A stretch of 64,000 nucleotides of DNA from Streptomyces niger (lineage in GTDB: Bacteria > Actinomycetota > Actinomycetes > Streptomycetales > Streptomycetaceae): contig NZ_JOFQ01000011.1 in assembly GCF_000718305.1 (NCBI RefSeq), positions 1 through 64,000 on the forward strand, read 5' to 3'. Every line of letters starts with the position of its first letter. The first letter of the stretch is position 1. The notes under the pieces are model-generated. The model did not search any database, was not told the origin of the DNA, and saw only the letters and a list, made by a program, of their open reading frames with translations. Below, piece after piece: positions 57,526 through 64,000 of this stretch. Position numbers and translations under genes: made by a program.

Positions 57526-57531
57526 TACTCT
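57526..57531 (+). promoter_or_regulatory. -10 element of the M48 protease gene
   Basis: TACTCT, predicting a start near 57538 and a leader of about 27 bases that contains the GGGGGAGG ribosome-binding site. Confidence 0.5.
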
Positions 57532-57564
57532 GAATCCACGCAGTCGAATCAGGGGGAGGCCCCA

Positions 57565-58653
57565 ATGACGGATGGCCCGAACGGCAGCGAGCGCGTACCG
57601 AGCAGGGACCGCAGGCGGTTCCCGGGAATCTCCTCCCGGGCGTACGAACACCCCGCGGACCGGTCCGCTCTGGTGGCCCTGCGCAAGCTGAGCGGGTTCG
57701 ACACCGTCTTCAAGGCACTGAGCGGCCTGCTGCCCGAGCGCAGCCTGCGGCTGATGTACCTCTCGGATTCGGTGCGCGTCAGCGACCAGCAGTTCACGCA
57801 CCTCAACGACGCGCTGCGGGACGCCTGTTACATCCTGGACCTGGAGAAGGTCCCGCCGATGTACGTCAATCAGGACCCGCAGCCCAACGCCATGTGCATC
57901 GGCCTGGACGAGCCGGTGATCGTGCTGACCACGGGCCTCGTCGAGCTGCTCGACGAGGAGGAGATGCGCGCGGTCATCGGCCACGAGGTCGGGCACGCGC
58001 TGTCCGGGCACGCGGTGTACCGGACGATATTGCTGTTCCTGACGAACCTGGCCCTGAAGGTCGCGTGGATCCCGCTGGGCAATGTGGCGATCATGGCGAT
58101 AGTGACCGGGCTGCGCGAGTGGTTCCGCAAGTCCGAGCTGTCGGCGGACCGGGCGGGGCTGTTGGTCGGTCAGGACCTGCAGGCCTCGATGCGCGGCCTG
58201 ATGAAGCTCGCGGGCGGCAACCACCTGCACGAGATGAACGTCGACTCCTTCCTCGCCCAGGCGGAGGAGTACGAGCGCGGCGGTGACCTGCGCGACTCCG
58301 TGCTGAAGATCCTGAACGTGCTGCCGCGCAGCCACCCGTTCACGACCGTGCGCGCCGCCGAGCTCAAGAAGTGGGCCGCGTCCCGCGACCACCAGCGCAT
58401 CATGGACGGGCACTACCCGCGCCGCGAGGAGGACAAGGACACCTCGGTGTCCGACTCCTTCAAGGAGTCCGCGACGCACTACGCCGACTCGGTGCGCAAC
58501 AGCAAGGACCCGCTGATGGGCCTGGTGCGGGACATCGCGGGCGGCGCGGGCGACCTGGGCGGCAAGCTGCGGGACACGGTGTTCGGCAGCGGCCGGAGCG
58601 GCGGCTCGGGCCGCCAGGGGACCGACGGCCCTGACGCCCCGTCCGACCGGTAG
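57565..58653 (+). CDS. M48-family zinc metalloprotease
   Basis: 362 residues with the zinc motif H140-E141-x2-H144 (VIGHEVGHALSGHA) and the third-ligand region SELSADRAG. Two hydrophobic segments (about 150-185) flank the site, making it membrane-associated like HtpX. It probably degrades misfolded membrane proteins. The ATG at 57565 follows a strong GGGGGAGG. The C-terminus is Gly/Ser-rich. The 36-bp repeats and a terminator follow. Confidence 0.88.
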   Translation: MTDGPNGSERVPSRDRRRFPGISSRAYEHPADRSALVALRKLSGFDTVFKALSGLLPERSLRLMYLSDSVRVSDQQFTHLNDALRDACYILDLEKVPPMYVNQDPQPNAMCIGLDEPVIVLTTGLVELLDEEEMRAVIGHEVGHALSGHAVYRTILLFLTNLALKVAWIPLGNVAIMAIVTGLREWFRKSELSADRAGLLVGQDLQASMRGLMKLAGGNHLHEMNVDSFLAQAEEYERGGDLRDSVLKILNVLPRSHPFTTVRAAELKKWAASRDHQRIMDGHYPRREEDKDTSVSDSFKESATHYADSVRNSKDPLMGLVRDIAGGAGDLGGKLRDTVFGSGRSGGSGRQGTDGPDAPSDR

Positions 58654-58657
58654 CACC

Positions 58658-58765
58658 CACGGCCGCCTCCGAGGCTGCTCGACCGCCACGGCCTACGGGC
58701 CGTCTCGGAGGCTGCCCGGCCTCTGGGCGTACGGGCCGTCTCGGAGGCTGCCCGGCCTCTGCGCG
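58658..58765. repeat. Three 36-bp tandem repeats
   Basis: Copies start at 58658 (diverged), 58694 and 58730. The last two differ at one base. The unit is TACGGGCCGTCTCGGAGG followed by CTGCCCGGCCTCTGGGCG. They lie in the gap before the terminator. Confidence 0.85.
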
Positions 58766-58767
58766 TA

Positions 58768-58790
58768 GGGGCCGCCCTTGCGGCGGCCCC
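58768..58790. terminator. Bidirectional terminator
   Basis: GGGGCCGCC, loop CTTGC, GGCGGCCCC between the convergent M48 gene and the membrane protein at 58800. Confidence 0.75.
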
Positions 58791-58799
58791 GTCGTCGTC

Positions 58800-60056
58800 C
58801 TAGTTCAGCGGGCTGGGTTCCGCGGACGGGGCCATGACGCCGCAGAGCGAGGCGTTGGTGGAGCCGTGGGCGTAGGGGTCGGTGCCCTGGGGGCGGCCGT
58901 TCCCGGCCCGTTCGCCCGCGAGCAGCGGACGCAGGGCGCTCTCCGGGCCCGAGTTGCAGGACATCGGCCCGGCCTGGAGGTAGCTCGACTGGAGCTCCAG
59001 GCGGCGGTCGCGCAGGTCGTCCCGGTCGAAGCGGAAGTGCAGCTCGCGGCGGACGGTGAAGAGTGACGCGCCGTCGCCTCGCTCCCGCGCGACGGCGTGC
59101 GTCTCGCCATGCGCCTTGCCTTCGTCCGCCGTCACGCCCCCCATGGGCCGTGCGTCGGCGACCGGTGCCGCCCTGCCGGAGCCGGACGGTGCCGTCGCGG
59201 TGCCCGAAGTCGCGGTGCCCGAAGCGGCCGGGGCCGTGTTCCCCGGTCCGCCGGCGGAGCGATCGTCGGCCGGGCGTACCGCGTACACGAAGGTGTAGTC
59301 GGCGGTGATCTCCAGGGCGTTGCCGCCCGCCGCCGGCTCGGCCGCGAGGGTGCCCTCGACCCGTACGTGCGGATCGGCGAGCCGTACCTGCGAGGGGTCG
59401 AACCGCACCAGCCAGCCGGTCGCGGCGTGCCGCCCGTCGGCGGACGGGCGCTCCAGGCTCCGGTCGAACTGGTCGAGCTGCGAGGTGTCCAGCAGCAGCC
59501 GTACGCCTCGCGCGGGCCCGCCGGCCAGCGTGTCCGGGTCCAGCGAGGACCGCACGACGTACTCCTTGGCGGTGGTCAGCGCGGTCATGACCTGGTTCTC
59601 GGAGAACTCACCGGTGCGCCGCACCACGGGGAGGTTGACACCCTCGGCGCCGGTACGGAAACCGGCCGCCGGACTGCGTTCGAACAGGTCACCGGGGCGC
59701 CCGCCGGGCACCGTGCCCACGGGCGCGAGCGGGATGACCGTACTGCGCAGCGGCGGTGCGGGGCTGGGGTTCGGCGGGCGGTACGGATGGCGGACGCCCA
59801 TGTAGATCGCGGTACCGAAGGCCAGCGCTATGAGCAGCACGAGGATCAGCGCCTGCCGGGAGCCGCCGAAGCGCGACCAGGCGTGGCGGCTGCGCACCGC
59901 GGGTGCGTGGTCCCCCATCCGCTCCTGGGCGGAGAACTCCTGCAAGCGCGCAGCGCGTACGAACGATTCGTCGAACACGACGGATCGGTACTCGTCCTCC
60001 CCTCCGCCCGGGGCGCCCTCTGGGGTCCCTTCGGGAGGGTCACCTGGCCCGGTCAT
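58800..60056 (-). CDS. Membrane protein with a large outer domain, motif shared with the next gene
   Basis: 418 residues: an N-terminal acidic region with the motif VVFDESFVRAARLQEFSAQERM (given here in part: VVFDESFVRAA at about 26-36), one membrane helix (about 70-88) and an outer domain of about 320 residues (ASLC near the C-terminus, LELQSSYLQAGPMSCNSG). The 225-residue protein at 60163 has the same motif followed by a helix. No enzyme family is recognised. The ATG is leaderless: TACCCT (60068-60063) ends six bases upstream. Conserved in Streptomyces near proA, as I recall. Confidence 0.7.
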   Translation of the reverse strand: MTGPGDPPEGTPEGAPGGGEDEYRSVVFDESFVRAARLQEFSAQERMGDHAPAVRSRHAWSRFGGSRQALILVLLIALAFGTAIYMGVRHPYRPPNPSPAPPLRSTVIPLAPVGTVPGGRPGDLFERSPAAGFRTGAEGVNLPVVRRTGEFSENQVMTALTTAKEYVVRSSLDPDTLAGGPARGVRLLLDTSQLDQFDRSLERPSADGRHAATGWLVRFDPSQVRLADPHVRVEGTLAAEPAAGGNALEITADYTFVYAVRPADDRSAGGPGNTAPAASGTATSGTATAPSGSGRAAPVADARPMGGVTADEGKAHGETHAVARERGDGASLFTVRRELHFRFDRDDLRDRRLELQSSYLQAGPMSCNSGPESALRPLLAGERAGNGRPQGTDPYAHGSTNASLCGVMAPSAEPSPLN

Positions 60057-60162
60057 ACAACAAGGGTAGGTCCGCGGCGGCCGAGGTAAACGCCCAGGTG
60101 CGCGCCAACTTCCCCGAGCAGGTCAGACAGGGCGCGCAGACGGCGCGGAACGGCGCGGACGA

Positions 60163-60840
60163 TCAGGGCTCGCGCGGCACGGCGGACGCCGACGGCGGGC
60201 CGGAGTCGGCGGAGGCCGAAGGGAGTACGACGGGCGGGGCCGGGCCGCCGCGTTCGGCGCTGGATGCGGGCGCCTGTCCGATACGGGCGGTGGGTGGTCT
60301 GCCGTCGACGCCGGTGGTCGCGGGCGGCGGGGCCGGGGACTGGGTGCGGCCGGCAGCGCCTCGGTAGACGGCCGTGAAGGCGAGGACGACCATGCCGATG
60401 CCCATCAGGACGGCGAGAACCCAGGCGATCGGGCGGTGCCAGCGGGCCGTACCGCGATAGGGGCGCAGAGCGCCGCCGTACGGGCCGTAGGGACTGTAGG
60501 CGAGGAATTCCCCGGCCTGCCGCCCGTCCGGCGCTCCTGCGGGCCCTCCAGGGCCTTCTCGGCCCTCCGGCCCCCCGCCCGCTTCGCCGGCCGGCAGCGG
60601 GCGCCCCCGGCCGGCCTCGGACTCGGCGCGGGCCTGCGCGGCGGCGACCATCCGCTCGACGGCGGTCGGCTCGTGAATGAGGGCGGACCGGACGAACTCC
60701 TCGTCGAAGACCACGGCGGCGAACTCGTCGCCCTCGCCCCCGCGGGGCGAGCGCGCGTCCGCCTCTCCGTGCTTCCCGTGATGGTGCTCGTCGGGCTCGC
60801 CGCCGTCCGGGAACGGCCCGGCCCCCACGTCGTCCGGCAC
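60163..60840 (-). CDS. Small membrane protein sharing the VVFDExFVRxA motif
   Basis: 225 residues: an acidic, His-rich start (GEPDEHHHGKHGE), then VVFDEEFVRSALIHEP at about 43-58 followed by AVERM, a Gly/Pro/Arg-rich linker, one membrane helix (about 140-158) and a short Pro/Ser-rich outer tail. The motif is the same as in the 418-residue protein downstream, and both have the motif on the cytoplasmic side. The start is GTG at 60840, six bases after TAATCT (60852-60847), so leaderless. Function unknown. Confidence 0.65.
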   Translation of the reverse strand: MPDDVGAGPFPDGGEPDEHHHGKHGEADARSPRGGEGDEFAAVVFDEEFVRSALIHEPTAVERMVAAAQARAESEAGRGRPLPAGEAGGGPEGREGPGGPAGAPDGRQAGEFLAYSPYGPYGGALRPYRGTARWHRPIAWVLAVLMGIGMVVLAFTAVYRGAAGRTQSPAPPPATTGVDGRPPTARIGQAPASSAERGGPAPPVVLPSASADSGPPSASAVPREP

Positions 60841-60967
60841 CCGTCCAGATTAGCCGCGGACGGTCAATTTGGGCAGGGAGACAGGGAATTCGCCTCGATC
60901 AGGGAGATCGAGGCGAAAACCGGCCGGAAGGAAAACCGGCCCGAAGAGGGAACGCCTCGACGGGCCG

Positions 60968-62254
60968 TCAGCCGCGTACGTGGCCGTCGCCGGTGACGAT
61001 GTACTTGGTCGAGGTCAGCTCCGGCAGGCCCATCGGGCCGCGGGCGTGCAGCTTCTGGGTGGAGATGCCGATCTCCGCGCCGAAACCGAACTGGCTGCCG
61101 TCCGTGAAGCGGGTCGAGGCGTTGACCGCGACCGTGGTGGAGTCCACCAGCTGGGTGAAGCGGCGGGCGGCGGCCTGCGAGGTGGTGACGATGGCCTCGG
61201 TGTGGCCGGAGGACCAGCGGCGGATGTGCGCGACGGCGGCGTCCAGGTCGGGCACCACGGCGGCGGCGAGGTCGTACGAGAGGTACTCCGTCGCCCAGTC
61301 CTCGTCCGTGGCGGGCGCGACCATGCCGGGCCCGGCCTTCTGCCAGGTCTCGTCGCCATGCACCATCACGCCCGCCTCCGTGAGCGCGGCCAGCGCGCGC
61401 GGCAGGAACGTGTCCGCGATGCCGGCGTGCACGAGGACGGTCTCGGCGGCGTTGCAGACACTCGGGCGCTGCGCCTTGCTGTTGATCAGGATCTTGAGCG
61501 CCGTCTCGATGTCGGCGTCCTTGTCGACGTACACGTGGCAGTTGCCGGTGCCGGTCTCGATGACCGGGACGGTGGACTCCTCCACGACCGTGCGGATGAG
61601 CGAGGCGCCGCCGCGCGGGATGAGGACGTCGACCAGGCCGCGGGCGCGCATCAGCTCCTTCACCGACTCCCGGCTCTGGCCGGGCACCAGCTGGACGGCG
61701 TCGGCGGGCAGCCCGGCCTCGGCCACCGCGTCGCGCAGGACGGCGACCAGGGCGGTGTTCGAGGCGTACGCGGAGGACGAGCCGCGCAGCAGGACGGCGT
61801 TGCCGGACTTCAGGCAGAGCGCCGCGGCGTCCACCGTGACGTTCGGGCGGGCCTCGTAGATGATCCCGACGACGCCGAGCGGGACGCGGACCTGACGCAG
61901 GTCCAGGCCGTTCGGGAGGGTCGAGCCGCGGACGACCTCGCCGACCGGGTCGGGCAGCGCGACGACGTGCCGCACGTCGGCGGCGATGGCGGCGATGCGC
62001 TCGGGGGTGAGGGTGAGCCGGTCCACGATGGAGTCGCTGGTGCCGGCGGCCCGCGCCTTGGCGATGTCCTCCGCGTTGGCCGCGACGATCTCCTCGGTCC
62101 TGGCCACCAGCGCGTCGGCGACGGCCAGCAGCGCGCCGTCCCGAGCCGTGCGCGGCAGCGGGGCGAGCACGGCGGCCGCCTCCCTGGCGCGGCGGGCGGT
62201 GTCGAGGACGGGCGAGCTCTGGGCGGTCTGCGTGGCGTCGGATGCGCTGGTCAT
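60968..62254 (-). CDS. proA: Glutamate-5-semialdehyde dehydrogenase
   Basis: 428 residues of the aldehyde-dehydrogenase superfamily in the ProA group: [53 protein letters not shown] and the catalytic cysteine in [12 protein letters not shown]. It reduces gamma-glutamyl phosphate in proline synthesis. ATG at 62254, seven bases after TAGGCT (62267-62262), so leaderless. It is separated from proB by one hypothetical gene and a strong hairpin. Confidence 0.95.
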   Translation of the reverse strand: MTSASDATQTAQSSPVLDTARRAREAAAVLAPLPRTARDGALLAVADALVARTEEIVAANAEDIAKARAAGTSDSIVDRLTLTPERIAAIAADVRHVVALPDPVGEVVRGSTLPNGLDLRQVRVPLGVVGIIYEARPNVTVDAAALCLKSGNAVLLRGSSSAYASNTALVAVLRDAVAEAGLPADAVQLVPGQSRESVKELMRARGLVDVLIPRGGASLIRTVVEESTVPVIETGTGNCHVYVDKDADIETALKILINSKAQRPSVCNAAETVLVHAGIADTFLPRALAALTEAGVMVHGDETWQKAGPGMVAPATDEDWATEYLSYDLAAAVVPDLDAAVAHIRRWSSGHTEAIVTTSQAAARRFTQLVDSTTVAVNASTRFTDGSQFGFGAEIGISTQKLHARGPMGLPELTSTKYIVTGDGHVRG

Positions 62255-62387
62255 GGCCCGCAGCCTAACCGGGGCGCAGGCCCCGGCCATGCCGTATTTC
62301 ACACTGCGGGACGCCCCGGTCAGCACTCCGGGACGCCCCGCGGGCGCCGCACCCGTGGGCGCGGCGCCCCCGTATGCGCGGCCCGCC

Positions 62388-62423
62388 CGCCTACGTGCCC
62401 GCGGAGCCGCGGGCACGTAGGCG
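62388..62423. terminator. Long perfect hairpin between the hypothetical gene and proA
   Basis: CGCCTACGTGCCCGCGG, AG, CCGCGGGCACGTAGGCG: a 17-base perfect inverted repeat with a two-base loop. Downstream of the hypothetical gene at 62499. A related direct repeat with CACACGT and TCCGCGTC occurs at 62438-62458 and 62482-62500. Confidence 0.75.
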
Positions 62424-62498
62424 CGGCGTGTGTGTCTGCACACGTGTATGTCCGCGTCGGCCTGCGCGCACGTGAGCGTCCGCACACGTACGTCCGCG

Positions 62499-63008
62499 TC
62501 AGTACGGGTGGACCCCCACCGGTGATGCCGGCGGCGGGCCGTACCCCTCCGCGATGCGCTGGTGGTAGGTCTCGCGGTCGATGACCTCCAGCCCGACGAT
62601 CTCCCAGGGCGGCAGCTTCGCCGAGGAGCGGTGCTCGCCCCACAGCCGCAGGGCGACCGCCGCCGCGTCGTGCAGGTCCCGGGCCTCCTCCCAGTAGCGG
62701 ATCTCCGCGTGGTCGTTGGCGTACCTGCTGGTCAGCAGAAAGGGATGGTCGTGGGCCAGCTGCTCCAGAGCCCGCCGGACCTCCTTCAGCGGCGCCTCCG
62801 CACCGGAGACGCTGAGGGTGACGTGCCAGAGCCGGGAGGCCTCCCGCTCCCGTGGGAGCGGTGCCTCCTTGAGCCTTCCGCCGGGCTGCGCACGTTCGTC
62901 ACGCTCCGGACCGATGGTCTCGTCACCGGTCCGGATGCTGGTCCCCACGCTGGTCAGCGTCCGCTCCGCCGTCCCTCGGGGCAGCGCCCCTGGGCGCCCT
63001 CGTCTCAC
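62499..63008 (-). CDS. Conserved hypothetical protein between proB and proA
   Basis: 169 residues. After about 55 disordered residues comes a compact domain, [53 protein letters not shown] and [17 protein letters not shown], that resembles a ferredoxin-like or ACT-type alpha/beta fold. The start is GTG at 63008 with AGGAGG six bases upstream. As I recall it is conserved between proB and proA in Streptomyces; no function known. Confidence 0.75.
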   Translation of the reverse strand: MRRGRPGALPRGTAERTLTSVGTSIRTGDETIGPERDERAQPGGRLKEAPLPREREASRLWHVTLSVSGAEAPLKEVRRALEQLAHDHPFLLTSRYANDHAEIRYWEEARDLHDAAAVALRLWGEHRSSAKLPPWEIVGLEVIDRETYHQRIAEGYGPPPASPVGVHPY

Positions 63009-63126
63009 CGGCGGCCTCCTGTTATGCGTGTCGCTCCGCTCGCGCGTGCGGAGCCGATCGGTGCTGTCTCACATCGGCGTAGCGCGCTGGTACTGCGCCG
63101 GAAGCGCCGCTCCCCTTCGGCGTCCC

Positions 63127-63150
63127 CGCATCAAAGTTGACCAGCCCGCG
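63127..63150 (-). pseudogene. Possible remnant of the proB C-terminus
   Basis: Read on the minus strand, these 24 bases encode RGLVNFDA, which is exactly the sequence in the proB PUA domain at 63367-63390, with mostly synonymous base differences. It is not in an open reading frame with a start, so it looks like a decayed duplicate. The rest of the gap between proB and the hypothetical gene (63009-63252) holds no gene. Confidence 0.35.
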
Positions 63151-63252
63151 GCCCGTCGCGGGGGCGTTTTCGAGAAGGTCTCCGTTGAAAGGCTGGTCTT
63201 TCGGCCGCTCGGACGGCTCCTTATCTGTGCTGTTTCCCTCTCGTGACGGCCG

Positions 63253-64000
63253 TCAGTGGTGCAGTACGACCAAGTCGTCACGGTGCACGACCTCGCGCTC
63301 ATACGCGGGGCCCAGCTCGCGTGCGAGGTCGTGGGTGGACCTGCCGATCAGACGGGGGATCTCGCGGGCGTCGAAATTGACGAGACCGCGCGCGACGGGC
63401 TCCCCCGCGGTGTTCCGCAGCTCGACCGGCTCGCCCGCGCTGAAGCTCCCCTCGACCGCCGCGATGCCGGCCGGCAGCAGCGAGGAGTGCCGCTCGACGA
63501 TCGCCGCCACGGCCCCGTCGTCCAAGGTCAGCGCACCGCGCGGGGTGGAGGCGTGGGCCAGCCAGAGCAGCCGGTCGGCGGAGCGCCGCCCGGTGCGCAG
63601 GAAGTGGGTGCCGGTCGGGCCGCCGGCCAGCGCCTCGGAGGCGTGCACGGCGGAGGTGAGGACGACCGGGATGCCGGCCGCAGCGGCGATCCGGGCCGCC
63701 TCCACCTTGGTGACCATGCCGCCGGTGCCGACGCCCGCCTTGCCGGCGCTGCCGATGGAGATGTCCGCCAGGTCTTCCGGCCCGCTGACCTGCGCTATCC
63801 GGGAGGTGCCGGGGGTCGAGGGGTCGCCGTCGTACAGGCCGTCGACATCGGAGAGCAGGACGAGCAGATCGGCCCGGACGAGATGGGCGACGAGGGCCGC
63901 CAGCCGGTCGTTGTCGCCGAACCGGATCTCGTCGGTGGCGACCGTGTCGTTCTCGTTGACGATCGGCACGGCGCCCATGGCCAGCAGCTGGTCCAGGGTG
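63253..64000 (-). CDS. proB: Glutamate 5-kinase, C-terminal part (runs off the window)
   Basis: About 249 residues, starting beyond position 64000. It shows the kinase end (PIVNENDTVATDEIRFGDNDRLAALVAHL, LLSDVDGLYDGDP, GGMVTKVEAARIA) and a C-terminal PUA domain (VARGLVNFDAREIPRLIGR). It phosphorylates glutamate in the first step of proline synthesis; PUA fusion is usual in this family. The start is not visible. Confidence 0.95.
   Translation of the reverse strand, partial: TLDQLLAMGAVPIVNENDTVATDEIRFGDNDRLAALVAHLVRADLLVLLSDVDGLYDGDPSTPGTSRIAQVSGPEDLADISIGSAGKAGVGTGGMVTKVEAARIAAAAGIPVVLTSAVHASEALAGGPTGTHFLRTGRRSADRLLWLAHASTPRGALTLDDGAVAAIVERHSSLLPAGIAAVEGSFSAGEPVELRNTAGEPVARGLVNFDAREIPRLIGRSTHDLARELGPAYEREVVHRDDLVVLHH

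Overview
The window is a high-GC actinobacterial chromosome segment, almost certainly from a Streptomyces. The evidence is the very GC-rich third codon positions, frequent GTG starts, -10 hexamers of the TANNNT type sitting 6-8 bases before start codons (leaderless genes), a mycothiol-dependent dehydrogenase fragment at the left edge, and a gene order that matches the conserved Streptomyces block hrcA-dnaJ2 / hemW / fadD / lepA / rpsT / holA / comEC-comEA / degV / leuS / tRNA-Ala / pgm-rsfS-LCP-nadD / proA-proB. It is mostly core genome. No insertion sequence, prophage or CRISPR array was seen.

Layout. 1-9.3 kb: the end of an S-(hydroxymethyl)mycothiol dehydrogenase, a D-glucarate catabolic operon (5-dehydro-4-deoxyglucarate dehydratase plus glucarate dehydratase) divergent from an IclR regulator, a secreted HAD phosphatase, RNase Z, a HIT protein, an exported protein with an acidic low-complexity tail, OsmC, RsmE and a nitronate monooxygenase. 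9.4-15.5 kb: the hrcA-dnaJ2 heat-shock operon with a CIRCE operator and a partly duplicated dnaJ2 3' end, a metallo-beta-lactamase-fold protein, a DUF3097 protein, a Uma2-family protein and HemW. 15.5-22.4 kb: an osmoadaptation-type signalling module resembling OsaC/OsaA/OsaB. It has an RsbW-like/GAF/PP2C protein divergent from a soluble hybrid histidine kinase with a tandem HAMP array and a downstream orphan response regulator. 22.4-32 kb: an acyl-CoA synthetase with a palindromic operator, lepA, rpsT, a proline-rich membrane protein, holA, a small acidic protein, an arylamine N-acetyltransferase and an Rrf2 regulator.

32.4-48.3 kb: a membrane-anchored PstS-like binding protein, comEC-comEA, degV, a coiled-coil membrane protein, leuS with what looks like a leucine attenuator (a 12-residue leader peptide with three consecutive Leu codons, then a terminator), an S53 sedolisin, and a two-gene redox unit (a bis-His membrane protein plus a NuoF-like/ferredoxin fusion). 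48.3-64 kb: two identical tRNA-Ala(GGC) genes flanking a GT87 glycosyltransferase, a multicopper oxidase and two small zinc-ribbon proteins. Then come pgm-rsfS-LCP-nadD, two tiny membrane proteins, an M48 protease, two membrane proteins sharing a short cytoplasmic motif, proA, a hypothetical protein and the 3' part of proB.

The least ordinary signals are: the leuS leader; five different intergenic minisatellites packed into 26.8-32.5 kb, one overlapping the rpsT promoter and one amplifying an arm of the apparent rpsT terminator; a CTG start codon on the pgm gene; a NuoF-like protein that has lost one N3-cluster cysteine; and degenerate duplicates of the ends of dnaJ2 and proB. Coordinates, reading frames and motifs were read by eye. 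Homology statements come from recognising families, not from database searches.
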